Below, piece by piece: positions 50,247 through 59,400 of a DNA stretch of 64,000 bases. The stretch comes from Verrucomicrobiia bacterium (lineage in GTDB: Bacteria; Verrucomicrobiota; Verrucomicrobiia; Limisphaerales; JADLHS01): assembly GCA_011525685.1 (NCBI GenBank), contig WYBW01000022.1, forward strand, positions 1 to 64,000, written 5' to 3'. Both the position numbers and the translations under genes were made by a program. Numbering within the stretch: position 1 is the first letter of the stretch; the number at the start of each line of letters is the position of its first letter. The notes under the pieces are model-generated. The model had not been told where the DNA came from and ran no database searches. It saw only the letters and a list, made by a program, of their open reading frames with translations.

Positions 50247-51533
50247 ATGAAAGCCTTATCGGACAACTCAAATCTTCCGAGTAATTTCACGGCGCTTCGG
50301 TTTGTTTGCGGATGCTTCGGTATAGGGGAGAAAGAACTGGCAGAAACCTTGGAGCGAATGCGTCGAATCACGAAGAATCCAAACGAGCATTTCCCCAAGA
50401 AATTGTCACGCGAGCTGCTCGCGCGGGCAGAAAACGGAAAAGGCCGATGGCAGGAAGCCCTGTCAACGATTCACCGTGAGGCACTGTATGACCGGATGCG
50501 CAGGGAGAATGGCGACCCGCTGTTCTCATTCACTGGCAAATTCTCTCAGGAGACGACCTTTACCCTGTTGACGCTTTACGAACGGCTGCTTCCCAAACTC
50601 AATTGTAGCGATGTCCCGCTGGCTCAGACGATCTGGTTGCTGGTTGAAAATGTCTTTGCACCCACTGTGTTCATCAAAATGATTGAAGAATGGCGGCTTG
50701 GGTTGGGCACGGAATGGTTGGGCGAGAGTTGCTGGTATTTGCCCGCGAAATCGGATGGTGGAATTCAGAAACCAGTTTCGCGCGTCTTGGACTGCTGGCT
50801 GCGGGTTTCGGGATTCCGCACGGCTTACGGCGTCAGCCAGAGTCTGACTCGCGGGAAGCCCGACAAATCTGTTCTCGATGAGCAGACCGAAAAGCGCTGG
50901 AAGACTTGGAAGAAAAGTGTTGAAAGGTGGCGCAATGGCAAGTCAGTGCAGTCGGTTCAAAAACTGCATCGGCTGGTTGAAACATTTGCCAAAAATGTGG
51001 CCTGGCTGGATGAGCCGGATGGCTGGAAAGCGCGCTTCACTCTGGCATTTGCCGCGCAAAACCTGTGCGAAGCAATGGATGAGACTTTTGAATCCGCTTC
51101 CAAGCAGCCTTCGCTGGCTCTCGCGGGAATGCTTCGGCGTATCGCCGACGAGCACATTGTATGTGATGATGGCAAACGCCTCGCCGACCCGCATACTTTT
51201 TATGCGACTCGGCTGATTCAACGCCAAATGCGAGCGAACGGAGAATGGGACAAGATGGTCGGTCAGATTCCAAAATCAGCAGGTCGCACTTTCCCTCCTG
51301 AAGCGTCGGACGACGAGATCGCGCGATATAGAGATGCGATAAGCTGGCGAATGAATTCAGGGAACTGGCTTCTTGAGCACCTTGAACAAAAGGCTGTCGC
51401 TGCGGGACGATTGAAACCGGACGGCGCTTGTTGTGCCGATTACGTCGCATTGGATTCATACATATTTGATCTTGGCGTGTCGGAGTTGAACAAGCTCCTC
51501 GATTCCAAACGAAAAGAGGCCGGCAAGCGATAG
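50247..51533 (+). CDS. Hypothetical protein, 428 residues
   Basis: Starts at ATG 50247, 34 bases after the nuclease stop. The frame is open back to 50046 inside the nuclease gene, but that part is shadow. It is soluble, without signal or membrane segments. Visible stretches: IGEKELAETLERMRRITKNPNEHFPKKLSREL, TFTLLTLYERLLPKL, AQTIWLLVENVFAPTVFIKMIEEW, WYLPAKSDGGIQKPVSRVLDCWLR, LDEQTEKRWKTWKKSVERWRNG. No nucleotide-binding or nuclease motif is found. G+C is lower than in neighbours, which suggests separate acquisition. Co-transcription with the nuclease is likely, and a two-gene unit is possible. Confidence 0.7.
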   Translation: MKALSDNSNLPSNFTALRFVCGCFGIGEKELAETLERMRRITKNPNEHFPKKLSRELLARAENGKGRWQEALSTIHREALYDRMRRENGDPLFSFTGKFSQETTFTLLTLYERLLPKLNCSDVPLAQTIWLLVENVFAPTVFIKMIEEWRLGLGTEWLGESCWYLPAKSDGGIQKPVSRVLDCWLRVSGFRTAYGVSQSLTRGKPDKSVLDEQTEKRWKTWKKSVERWRNGKSVQSVQKLHRLVETFAKNVAWLDEPDGWKARFTLAFAAQNLCEAMDETFESASKQPSLALAGMLRRIADEHIVCDDGKRLADPHTFYATRLIQRQMRANGEWDKMVGQIPKSAGRTFPPEASDDEIARYRDAISWRMNSGNWLLEHLEQKAVAAGRLKPDGACCADYVALDSYIFDLGVSELNKLLDSKRKEAGKR

Positions 51534-51585
51534 CTCACCGGCCTGTAACTTCGGTTCTATTGTCGCTCTCGGCGCGGGCTTGCCG

Positions 51586-51693
51586 TCAGTCATCGGGATG
51601 CCCGTCGTAGCCGCGACTTTGCCAATACGCGTCGTGTTCGTCGTTCAACTGCCTTGAACGATTGTCCAAATCGTCTTGTGATGGTTGAGACAT
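51586..51693 (-). CDS. 35-residue acidic protein with near-perfect Shine-Dalgarno
   Basis: ATG 51693 is preceded by GAAAGGAGGTGAGCAGC, in which AAGGAGGTGA is an almost complete complement of the 16S 3' end, seven bases before the start. The protein begins MSQPSQDDLDNRSRQLNDEH and ends HPDD; its middle is DAYWQSRGYDG. It is rich in Asp/Asn/Gln and has no hydrophobic segment. The YWQSRGYDG stretch resembles the conserved N-P-N-N-x-A-Y-W-x-S-R-G motif I recall in many unannotated small proteins; I cannot confirm that. Function unknown. Confidence 0.68.
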   Translation of the reverse strand: MSQPSQDDLDNRSRQLNDEHDAYWQSRGYDGHPDD

Positions 51694-51726
51694 GCTGCTC
51701 ACCTCCTTTCAGAATCGGTCTGGTGG

Positions 51727-51801
51727 TTATGCGTTCGTGATCCGAGGAATACTCGCCTTCGTTGTCGGATTCAGAAGATGCTCGATTTGCTTTCGTTTCA
51801 T
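51727..51801 (-). CDS. Possible 24-residue leader upstream of the 35-residue gene
   Basis: An ATG frame (MKRKQIEHLLNPTTKASIPR, then ITNA and a stop) ends 21 bases before the strong ribosome site of the next small gene on the same strand. Only a weak ribosome site (AAAGAAC) precedes it. It could be a leader peptide or chance. The rest of 51694-51926 shows nothing else. Confidence 0.2.
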   Translation of the reverse strand: MKRKQIEHLLNPTTKASIPRITNA

Positions 51802-51926
51802 AATGTTCTTTGATCTGCTGGTTGATTCCACCTGGACTCAATCTCCCCCACAGGATAATTGGAGGAAGGTGAAGTGATAGGGACACGGGCGTCACATGGC
51901 CCAGGAGAAATATCTGTTGCCGTTAT

Positions 51927-52174
51927 GCTTCGGTCTGCGGTCGGCGAGCGGGGAAAGTGGAGCGGAGGGCGGAGGGTAGCGCCTAGCGAATCGCAGCCGT
52001 AGCGAAACGTCCCGCCGCCGAGCCGCAGACGGAAGCCCGCCGCTCTTGCGGCCCTGCACCCTGCAAGCTCGTGACGAGCGCGCGGGCTTGCGCAGCGGAG
52101 CGGGCGTCGTCGAGAGGGGGACGGGGCGACGGGCAGCCCGTGCAGGCGAAGCAAACCGCGCGTTGGTCACGGCG
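51927..52174 (+). repeat. Direct repeat copy 1 (~248 bases)
   Basis: G+C-rich block beginning GCTTCGGTCTGCGG and ending GCGCGTTGGTCACGGCG. A second copy (52672-52916) follows in the same orientation with about 85-90% identity by eye. The copies flank one small lipoprotein gene. It has no good reading frame. No canonical GTTRRRY core of integron attC sites is seen. Confidence 0.88.
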
Positions 52175-52286
52175 AGGCTCTGTTGGTCTAAAGTGCAAGC
52201 TTTGCGGTTTAACCCACAGTATGTAGCCTCCGAAATCACGATGCTGGTTGAAAGCGGTCGGATTCGGTTTGTATTCGATAGCTACG

Positions 52287-52649
52287 ATGCGTTTTGCATT
52301 TTCAATAATTTTAGTTCTTGGTTTAGTCGGCTGCTCGACCGAACAACGAGGCGACATCATTGACGTGCGTGAGTTTCCGTCTCCAGATGGCCGTTACGTT
52401 TGCGCGGTGTTTGGGGAGATTTTCTACAACACGACTGGTTACCCTCGGCACATTTGCCTGCGCCATACAGGTGAGAAACTTGGATACCCCGGTAATGTGT
52501 ATCTCGTGCCAGTTGGCGACGACGTAGTGGTGTCCTGGACATCACCCACTAATCTTTCAGTCAGGTTGAAGTTTGAAACCCGACGGGCAATTCCCGCTTC
52601 GACAAATGTCGCCGGTGTCGCGGTTACATTTTCCGAGACGACAAAATAG
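52287..52649 (+). CDS. Small lipoprotein between direct repeats
   Basis: 120 residues from ATG 52287 (an upstream in-frame start at 52248 would bury the signal). The signal RFAFSIILVLGLVGCSTEQ has a lipobox Cys at ~15. The mature part is beta-rich and has FPSPDGRYVCAVFGEIF, HICLRHTGEKLGYPGNVYLVPVGDDVVVSWTSPTNLSVRLKF. No family recognised. It is less G+C-rich than the repeats. The gene sits alone between two ~245-base direct repeats, as a gene in a cassette would. Confidence 0.68.
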   Translation: MRFAFSIILVLGLVGCSTEQRGDIIDVREFPSPDGRYVCAVFGEIFYNTTGYPRHICLRHTGEKLGYPGNVYLVPVGDDVVVSWTSPTNLSVRLKFETRRAIPASTNVAGVAVTFSETTK

Positions 52650-52671
52650 ACCATTTCTTGATCCGTTCTCA

Positions 52672-52916
52672 GCTTCGGTCTGCGGGCGGCGAGCGGGGAA
52701 AGTGGAGCGGCGAGCGGAGAGGAGCGTCTAGCGAATCGCAGCCGGAGCGCAACGTCCCGCCGCCGAGCCGCAGACGGAAGCCCGCCGCGCCTGCGGCCCT
52801 GCACCATGCAAGCTCGTGACGAGCGCGCGGTTTGCGGAGTGGAACGGGCGTCGTCGAGAGGGGAGGGGGCGACGGGCAGCCCGTGCAGCGAAGCAAACCG
52901 CGCGTTGGTCACGGCG
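52672..52916 (+). repeat. Direct repeat copy 2 (~245 bases), ending at the methyltransferase stop codon
   Basis: Same element as 51927-52174, from GCTTCGGTCTGCGG to GGTCACGGCG. Its last base lies directly against the stop codon (52917-52919) of the minus-strand methyltransferase gene. The spacing between copies is about 745 bases. Confidence 0.88.
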
Positions 52917-53513
52917 TCAGCGTCGCGTCCATTCTTGCCAGCGTTCTTTTCCGGCAAAGACGGGCAGAGAATCGGTCACGGGTTCGTCATGAGTGAGAAT
53001 GAAGTCCCGCCCGAATAATTCATCGGCCTGCGCCTTGATCAGCGGATAAGGCGGTGGTTCGGATTCCTCCCCGTAGAGAAAAAAGCCGATGAGTTTTCCA
53101 CCGTGACGAATCAACTGGCGCATCCGCGCCGCGTAGTCCGGCCACAACTTTGGTGGGAGCGCGCACAGGAACGTGCGCTCGTAAACCACATCGAAAGAAG
53201 ATTCGTTAAGGGAGTGCTGAAAGAAATCTCCGCACACAACCAACTCGCCAAGCGGTCCAAGAAGCTTTTTGGCGCGATCCACCGCGACGGGAGAAAAATC
53301 AATTGCGGCGATTGACCAGCCCGCCGCGTGAAACGCCGCTACTTCGTAGGCCGAACCGCAGCCGGGAATCAGTGCGTGTCCCGGCTTAGTCCGCAAAAGA
53401 TAGGTCTTTAGTTTATCCGGGACATCGTGGCAATCCCACGGCATCCTTCCTTCGGTGAAGCGGGCATCCCAAAACTGTGGTTGTGACGAATCAGTTGCAC
53501 TGTCTATGTTCAT
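52917..53513 (-). CDS. TPMT-family SAM-dependent methyltransferase
   Basis: 198 residues from ATG 53513 (a TTG at 53525 is less likely). FWDARFTEGRMPWD is the thiopurine-methyltransferase family start. ALIPGCGSAYEVAAFHAAGWSIAAIDFSP is the SAM-binding motif I/II, VYERTFLCALPP the motif III region, and LIRHGGKLIGFFLYG follows. Bacterial TPMT-family enzymes methylate thiols, halides, selenium or tellurium compounds. Here it lies 27 bases after the stop of a Zn/Cd-type P-ATPase gene on the same strand, so a metalloid-detoxification role is reasonable (inference). Confidence 0.85.
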   Translation of the reverse strand: MNIDSATDSSQPQFWDARFTEGRMPWDCHDVPDKLKTYLLRTKPGHALIPGCGSAYEVAAFHAAGWSIAAIDFSPVAVDRAKKLLGPLGELVVCGDFFQHSLNESSFDVVYERTFLCALPPKLWPDYAARMRQLIRHGGKLIGFFLYGEESEPPPYPLIKAQADELFGRDFILTHDEPVTDSLPVFAGKERWQEWTRR

Positions 53514-53540
53514 CGCTTGAAGCAACAGGATGTCTCGTTC

Positions 53541-55751
53541 TCAAGTCCGAAGCAATCGCAACGCATTGGCGATGACAACGAGCGTCGCGCCTGTGTCCGC
53601 GAGAATCGCCAGCCAGAGACTTGCGTGGCCGGAGAGCGCGAGCAGGAGGAAGATGGCTTTCACAATCAACGCGAAGGCGATGTTCGTTTGGATGATGCGG
53701 ACGGTGCGTCGGCCAAGCTGGACAGCTTCGGCAACCTTGCTCAAATCGTCCTGCATGAGCGCGATGTCCGCCGTCTCAATCGCCGTGTCCGTGCCCGCGC
53801 CGCCCATTGCGATACCGATGCTGGCGGCCGCCATTGCGGGCGCGTCATTTACACCGTCGCCGATCATGCCGACGTGCTTGTGCTGGGCGAGCAGTTCGCG
53901 GACTCGCTCAATCTTCTGGTCCGGCAGCAAATCGCCTTTCGCTTCATCAATGCCGACCTGTTTGGAAATCGCGTCCACCGTCCGTTGATTGTCGCCGCTC
54001 AACATGACGACTTTTTCGACTCCGGCGGCGTGAAGGGCTTTAATGGCTTCGGCGGCATTGGGGCGAACCGTGTCGGCGATCGCGAGGATGCCCAACACTT
54101 CGCCTTGGCAGTCTTCGTGCGGTTTGTGGCCGACGATGACCACGGACATCGCCTGGGCTTCCAGTTCGCCCAGTTTCTTTTCAAGTTCATCCGAGCAGAC
54201 AGCGGATTCGTGCGCGAAACGGTGATTGCCGACGAAATACAAATGTCCGTCAATTTGCGCCTCCGCGCCCCGTCCGGTTTTGGACTGATAATTCTCGCTG
54301 CGCGGGAATTGAATCTTCTTATCCTCCGCATACTTCACGACGGCCTGCGCAAGGGGGTGTTCCGAGTGGGTGTCAATCGCGGCGGCGACGCGCAGGATTT
54401 CTTCTTCGGATTTGCCGTTCCACGGAATCACCTGCTGGACGCGGGGTTTTCCTTCGGTGATCGTGCCGGTCTTGTCCACGGCTAGGGCTTTCAATCTCCC
54501 GATTTCTTCGAGAAACACGCCGCCTTTGATGAGCACGCCGCGCCGCGCCATTGCGGTCAGTCCAGAAACAATTGAAACCGGCGTGGAAATAACCAGCGCG
54601 CACGGACAGGCGATGACAAGCAACACGAGCGCGCGATATGTCCACTCCATCCATGCGCCATTAAAAAGCAATGGGCCAGACAACAGGACGAGAATGGCGA
54701 CGACGAAAACCGTCGGTGTATAAACCTTTGCGAAACGATCCACGAAGCGTTGCGAAGGCGCTTTCTGTCCCTGTGCTTCACCGACGAGTTTGATGATTTT
54801 TGCCAGCGTGGTGTCCGTGTGGGATTTGGTGACCTTCACTTCAAGCGAGCCTTCGCCGTTGATTGTTCCGGCAAACACGGTGTCGCCCGACTTCTTTTCC
54901 ACCGGCATGGACTCTCCGGTGATGGGCGCTTGGTTGATGGCTGACTCGCCAGAAGTAACAGCCCCGTCCAGCGGCACGCGCGCTCCCGATTTGATGACGA
55001 GGGTTTCATCCACTTTGACTTCTTCCACCCGGACTTCCTGAACCTGGTCGCCGCGTTTCACGAGCGCGGTGTCGGGCGTAAGTTCCAGCAGCGATTGAAT
55101 GGCACGCCGGGCGCGGGCCACGCTGAAACCTTCCAGCAATTCAGACAGGGCAAACAGAAACACGACTGCCGCGCCTTCGGTCCATTCACCAATGGCTGCC
55201 GCGCCGATGACGGCCACGCTCATCAGCACATTCATATCGAGCGAGAAATGGCGGAGCGCGCGAAGGGCCTTTGGGAAAATCAACCAGCCTCCGGCAACGA
55301 TGGCGATGGTTGCGGCCACGGCTTTCCCATACGGCGGGAAAAGATTCTGCCATTGGAACAGAAAGGAGATGCCCGCGCAGATGCCGGAGACAATTACGGA
55401 GGCGAGTTGCACCCGGCGCGAACCGTCGCTGTGTTCGTCGTCGGCTTCATCGTCACTCTGCAGTGAAGCCTTGAGCCCGGCTGTGCCGATGGCTTGAATC
55501 AATCGTTCCGGCGTGACGCGCTTGTCGTGCCCAATCGTTGCTGTGCCCGCCATGAGGTTGACTCTGATTTCGTCAATTCCCTCGATCGGTTTGAGCATGC
55601 GCTCAATCGCGGCGATTTCATCCGGGCAATCCATCCCGGCTACCTTGAGGATGGTTCGCGCGCCGGAATGCACTTCGCGATTCATGCCAGATTTGTTTTC
55701 CGCCGCCCGGGCATGGGAGTTACACCCGCAATGTTTGCAGTCTTCACTCAT
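53541..55751 (-). CDS. Heavy-metal P-type ATPase, Zn/Cd/Pb type (ZntA/CadA-like)
   Basis: 736 residues. A Cys/His-rich N-terminus (CKHCGCNSHARA) and a heavy-metal-associated domain with VAGMDCPDEIAAIERML precede eight membrane helices. The transport motif is ACPCALVISTPVSIVSG, phosphorylation site DKTGTITEGKP, later GDGVNDAPAMAAASIGIAMG. The HMA motif (GMDC) and the CPC-A-L-V-I-S context fit ZntA/CadA exporters of Zn, Cd or Pb rather than the copper type. It pumps metal from cytoplasm to periplasm, where the RND pump can take over. It overlaps the upstream small membrane gene by 8 bases. Confidence 0.93.
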   Translation of the reverse strand: MSEDCKHCGCNSHARAAENKSGMNREVHSGARTILKVAGMDCPDEIAAIERMLKPIEGIDEIRVNLMAGTATIGHDKRVTPERLIQAIGTAGLKASLQSDDEADDEHSDGSRRVQLASVIVSGICAGISFLFQWQNLFPPYGKAVAATIAIVAGGWLIFPKALRALRHFSLDMNVLMSVAVIGAAAIGEWTEGAAVVFLFALSELLEGFSVARARRAIQSLLELTPDTALVKRGDQVQEVRVEEVKVDETLVIKSGARVPLDGAVTSGESAINQAPITGESMPVEKKSGDTVFAGTINGEGSLEVKVTKSHTDTTLAKIIKLVGEAQGQKAPSQRFVDRFAKVYTPTVFVVAILVLLSGPLLFNGAWMEWTYRALVLLVIACPCALVISTPVSIVSGLTAMARRGVLIKGGVFLEEIGRLKALAVDKTGTITEGKPRVQQVIPWNGKSEEEILRVAAAIDTHSEHPLAQAVVKYAEDKKIQFPRSENYQSKTGRGAEAQIDGHLYFVGNHRFAHESAVCSDELEKKLGELEAQAMSVVIVGHKPHEDCQGEVLGILAIADTVRPNAAEAIKALHAAGVEKVVMLSGDNQRTVDAISKQVGIDEAKGDLLPDQKIERVRELLAQHKHVGMIGDGVNDAPAMAAASIGIAMGGAGTDTAIETADIALMQDDLSKVAEAVQLGRRTVRIIQTNIAFALIVKAIFLLLALSGHASLWLAILADTGATLVVIANALRLLRT

Positions 55752-56022
55752 GATTGGTCAGCGCGCCCGCGCGTTGGGGTTCGGGTATTGAAACGGGAGC
55801 GGCGGGCGAATTCGTTTGCGCCCGCTGATGTCGGCGATGTGGTTTCGTCAAACGCGGATAGGCGTAGAAAACGAAATACGCCCCCCAAGTTATGAGCATG
55901 AGCAGAATCACGCCAACCAGTATCAGCCGGTTCTTGCGCTTCTCTTTGCGAAGCCTCTCGGCCTCTTTGGCAGCGCGCTCTGCTTGTTTGGCGGCAGCTT
56001 GCGGTAACTTCCATCGGCTCAT
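55744..56022 (-). CDS. Small membrane protein of the metal operon
   Basis: 92 residues. The N-terminal basic, Ala/Lys/Glu-rich helix (QAAAKQAERAAKEAERLRKEKRKNR) is followed by one membrane segment (LILVGVILLMLITWGAYFVFY, ~32-53) and a Pro/Arg-rich tail. Its stop lies inside the first codons of the P-ATPase gene (8-base overlap), so the two are coupled. No family recognised. A structural partner or anchor of the P-ATPase is possible. Confidence 0.75.
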   Translation of the reverse strand: MSRWKLPQAAAKQAERAAKEAERLRKEKRKNRLILVGVILLMLITWGAYFVFYAYPRLTKPHRRHQRAQTNSPAAPVSIPEPQRAGALTNHE

Positions 56023-56073
56023 GAGGCGCGGACATTTTCAACCTGACATTGGGTTTCTGAGAAAATGGACCGG

Positions 56074-56382
56074 CTACTGGTGCGTGTCCCGTTCCCCCGT
56101 GCGAATCTTCACGGTTTCCTCGACGGGAATCACAAAGATGCGACCATCGCCGGGGTTGCCGGTGTGGGCGGCCTTTTGAATGGCTTGAACGACCGATTCC
56201 ACCAACTCATCCGTCACCATGATTTCGAGTTTGGTTTTCACCACTTGATCGAAACTCCCGCGTTCCACGGAGAGACCGTGCGCAGGCGAGATGGTGACGG
56301 CAGGCAAGCCTTTGATCTCGCGTAAGGCTTCGACGACGGCCTCCAGCTTGAACGGTTTGATAATGGCTTTGATTTCTTTCAT
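56074..56382 (-). CDS. PII-family protein with shortened T-loop
   Basis: 102 residues from ATG 56382, with AAGGAG upstream. It begins MKEIKAIIKPFKLEAVVEAL, the GlnB/GlnK family start, and ends AAHTGNPGDGRIFVIPVEETVKIRTGE, the B-loop and C-terminus. Between them the segment SPAHGLSVERGSFDQVVKTKLEIMV replaces the ~20-residue T-loop with its uridylylation Tyr (typically RGAEYxxDF), which is absent. It therefore cannot be uridylylated in the usual way. It lies 18 bases after the RND pump gene in a metal-export operon, so it may bind ATP/ADP or metal and control the pump (inference). Confidence 0.88.
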   Translation of the reverse strand: MKEIKAIIKPFKLEAVVEALREIKGLPAVTISPAHGLSVERGSFDQVVKTKLEIMVTDELVESVVQAIQKAAHTGNPGDGRIFVIPVEETVKIRTGERDTHQ

Positions 56383-56400
56383 GGATTCTCCTTTTTCTGG

Positions 56401-59400
56401 TTAAACCTCCACTTCGGTGCGCTCCCTGCGGCGGAACGTCGTATAAAGCGTGGGCAGCACGAGCAGTGTCAGGAGCGTGTTGCTAACGATGCCCCCAATG
56501 ACAACCGTTGCCAGAGGCCGTTGCACCTCTGCCCCGACGCCGGTGTTGATCGCCATTGGGATAAATCCCACAGCGGCGACCAACGCTGTCATGAGCACGG
56601 GCCGGAGTCGGACCTGGCAGCCTTCACGCACCGCCTCCTCCAACGGCGCTCCGGCGGCAAGCCGCTGTTTGATGAAGGTGACGAGAACCAGCCCGTTGAG
56701 GATCGCGACGCCGCTTAACGCGATGAAGCCGATGCCAGCGCTGACGGTGAGGGGCATCCACCGCAAGGCCAACGCCGCGACTCCGCCCACCGCGCCCAGC
56801 GGAATGCCCGTGGCAACGATGAACACGTCTCGCACCGATCCGAGGCTCATGTAGAGCAGGATGAAAATCAACCCGAGTGCCATCGGGACGATAATCATGA
56901 GGCGGCGGTTGGCCCGTTCCATGTTCTCGAACTGACCGCCCCATTCGACGGTGTAGCCTTCGGGCAGCTTGACCTGCCCGGCGATCTTCTTTTTCGCCTC
57001 GTCCACGAAGCTGGCGACGTCGCGCCCGCGCGTGTTGCATTGCACGGTGATTCGCCGCCGACTCCATTCGCGTTGAATCGTGGATGGTCCTTCGGTTTGC
57101 GTGAGCCGCGTTACCTGATCCATTCGCACGACCGGTCCGGCGACGGTGGGAATCAACGTCGCGGCCAGAACCTCCGGGTCGGTTCGCTGTGCGTCGGGCA
57201 AGCGCACCGCCAAAGGAAACCGACGCTGGCCTTCGCGAATCTCTCCGACTTTCCGGCCGCCGACCGCCTCGACCATGTTTAACACGTCACGGGTCGGCAT
57301 CCCGTAGCGAGCGATGGCATCCGCGTCCACTTTCACCTGCAACACAGGCTGCCCGGAGATTTGTTCGCCGGAGATTTCGCCCGCCCCGCGAATGTCTTTG
57401 AGCACTTTCTGAACTTCGTCTGAAAGTTGCCGCAGCGTTTCAAGGTCGTCGCCGTAAATCTTGATGCCGATGTCGGAGCGAATGCCGGCAATCATTTCGT
57501 TCAACCGCATTTCGATGGGCTGAGTCAGCACGGCGTTAATGCCGGGAGTGTCCTTCACCACTTTTTCGATTTGGGCGGCGAGTTGCTGCTGCGTGCGCGC
57601 CCGCTTCCATTGTTCGCGCGGTTTGAGCGTCAAGAAAATGTCGGTCAACTCGATGCCCATCGGGTCGGTCGCGACTTCGGCTGTGCCGAGCCGACTCCAC
57701 GCCCGCTCGACTTCGTTTGGGAAATTCTCCAGAATGAGTCGTTCCAGACGTGTGTTTGATGCCGCCGCCTCATCCACATAAACCCCGGCGAGACGGATGA
57801 CGTTCACGACGAGAGTGCCTTCGCTCAACTTGGGCAGGAACTCTCCACCCATGCGCAGAGCGATAACCAGCGCGATGGCGACCAGCACCACCGCACCGAC
57901 CAGTGTGCCCCGGCGGAATCGGAACGCGAGATTCAGGACGGGCGTGTAAAGCCGATGGGCCAGTCGCACGATCCACGGTTCTTCTTCCTTGATGCTCTTG
58001 GGCAACGCCATGCTCGCCAGCACCGGCACGACGGTCAGCGAAAGAATCAGCGAGCCGAGCAACGCGAATATCATCGTCAGCGCCATCGGGCGGAACAGTT
58101 TTCCTTCGATGCCTTCCAGCGTGAGAATGGGCAGGAAGACGATCATGATGATGCCCACTCCGAATGCCACGGGACGCGCCACCTCCAACGATGCGCTGAC
58201 GAGGGTTTTCTCGCGCTCCTGTCCGCTCAACGGTCGGCCCAGCTTGTGTTGGTCATGGGCGAGGCGACGAATGCTGTTCTCGACCATCACCACCGCGCCG
58301 TCCACGATGATGCCAAAGTCAATCGCTCCGAGACTGAGCAGGCTGGCAGCGATACCAGCCTGAAGCATCAAATCTCCCGCGAAGAGCATCGAGAGCGGAA
58401 TCGCCAGAGCGACGATGAGTCCGGCCCGCAGGTTGCCGAGGAAAAGGAACAGAATAACGATGACCAACAGCGCGCCCGCCAACAAATTGTGCTCCACCGT
58501 GCGAATGACCTTGTCCACGAGGTCGGTGCGCTCGTAAAGAATCTCCACGCGCACATCCTCCGGCAGTGACTTCTGAACTTCGGCCAGTCGCGCCGCCAGA
58601 TTCCGGGTCACGACATGGCTGTTCTCGCCCATCAGCATGAAGCCCAGCCCCAGCACCCGCTCGCCCTTGCCGTCTGCTGACACCGCGCCTCGTCGGATTT
58701 CGTGGTCAATCTGAACGCGCCCGACATCATGCACGCGGACGGGCGTGCCGTCGTGCGTGGCCACAACGATGTTTCCGATTTCCTTGATGGTTGTGGTCAG
58801 GCCGAGGCCATGCACGAGCATCGCATCGCCGCTCACGACCACCTGGCCGCCGCCGACGTTGCGGTTGTTCGCTTCCAACGCCTCGAAAACATCCTGGAAC
58901 GTGAGGCCATACTTGATGATTCGTTCCGGTTCGACGACGACGTGAAACTGCTTCTCGAAACCGCCCCAGGAGTTCACTTCCGCGACGCCGGGGACTTTAC
59001 GCAACTCCGGCTTGATGACCCAATCGTGCAGCTCGCGCAGTTCGGTGAGCGTGCGGTTGGTGTTGTCGGTGGTGACGAGATAGTGAAAGACTTCGCCCAG
59101 CCCGGTCGCAATCGGCCCAAGCTGCGGGCGGGCGATGCCCTCGGGCAGCTCGACGCCCGACAGCCGTTCACTCACAAGCTGGCGCGCGAGATAGATGCCC
59201 GTGGAATCGGCGAAGGTGGCGACGACTTGTGAAAAGCCGAACTTCGACACCGAGCGGACGTTCTGGAGGCCCGGCAGCCCGCTGATCGCCAATTCCACCG
59301 ACAGCGTAATCTGCTGCTCGATCTCCAACGGGTTTAGTGAGGGAGCGACGGTGTTGATTTGCACCTGCACCGGCGTCGTGTCCGGGAACGCATCAATGGG

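Noticed and set aside
51927-52916. Reading the direct repeats as integron attC sites
   Set aside because: They are ~245 bases, too long, without a canonical RYYYAAC/GTTRRRY pair, and no integron integrase is present. Only the cassette-like layout is kept as an observation.
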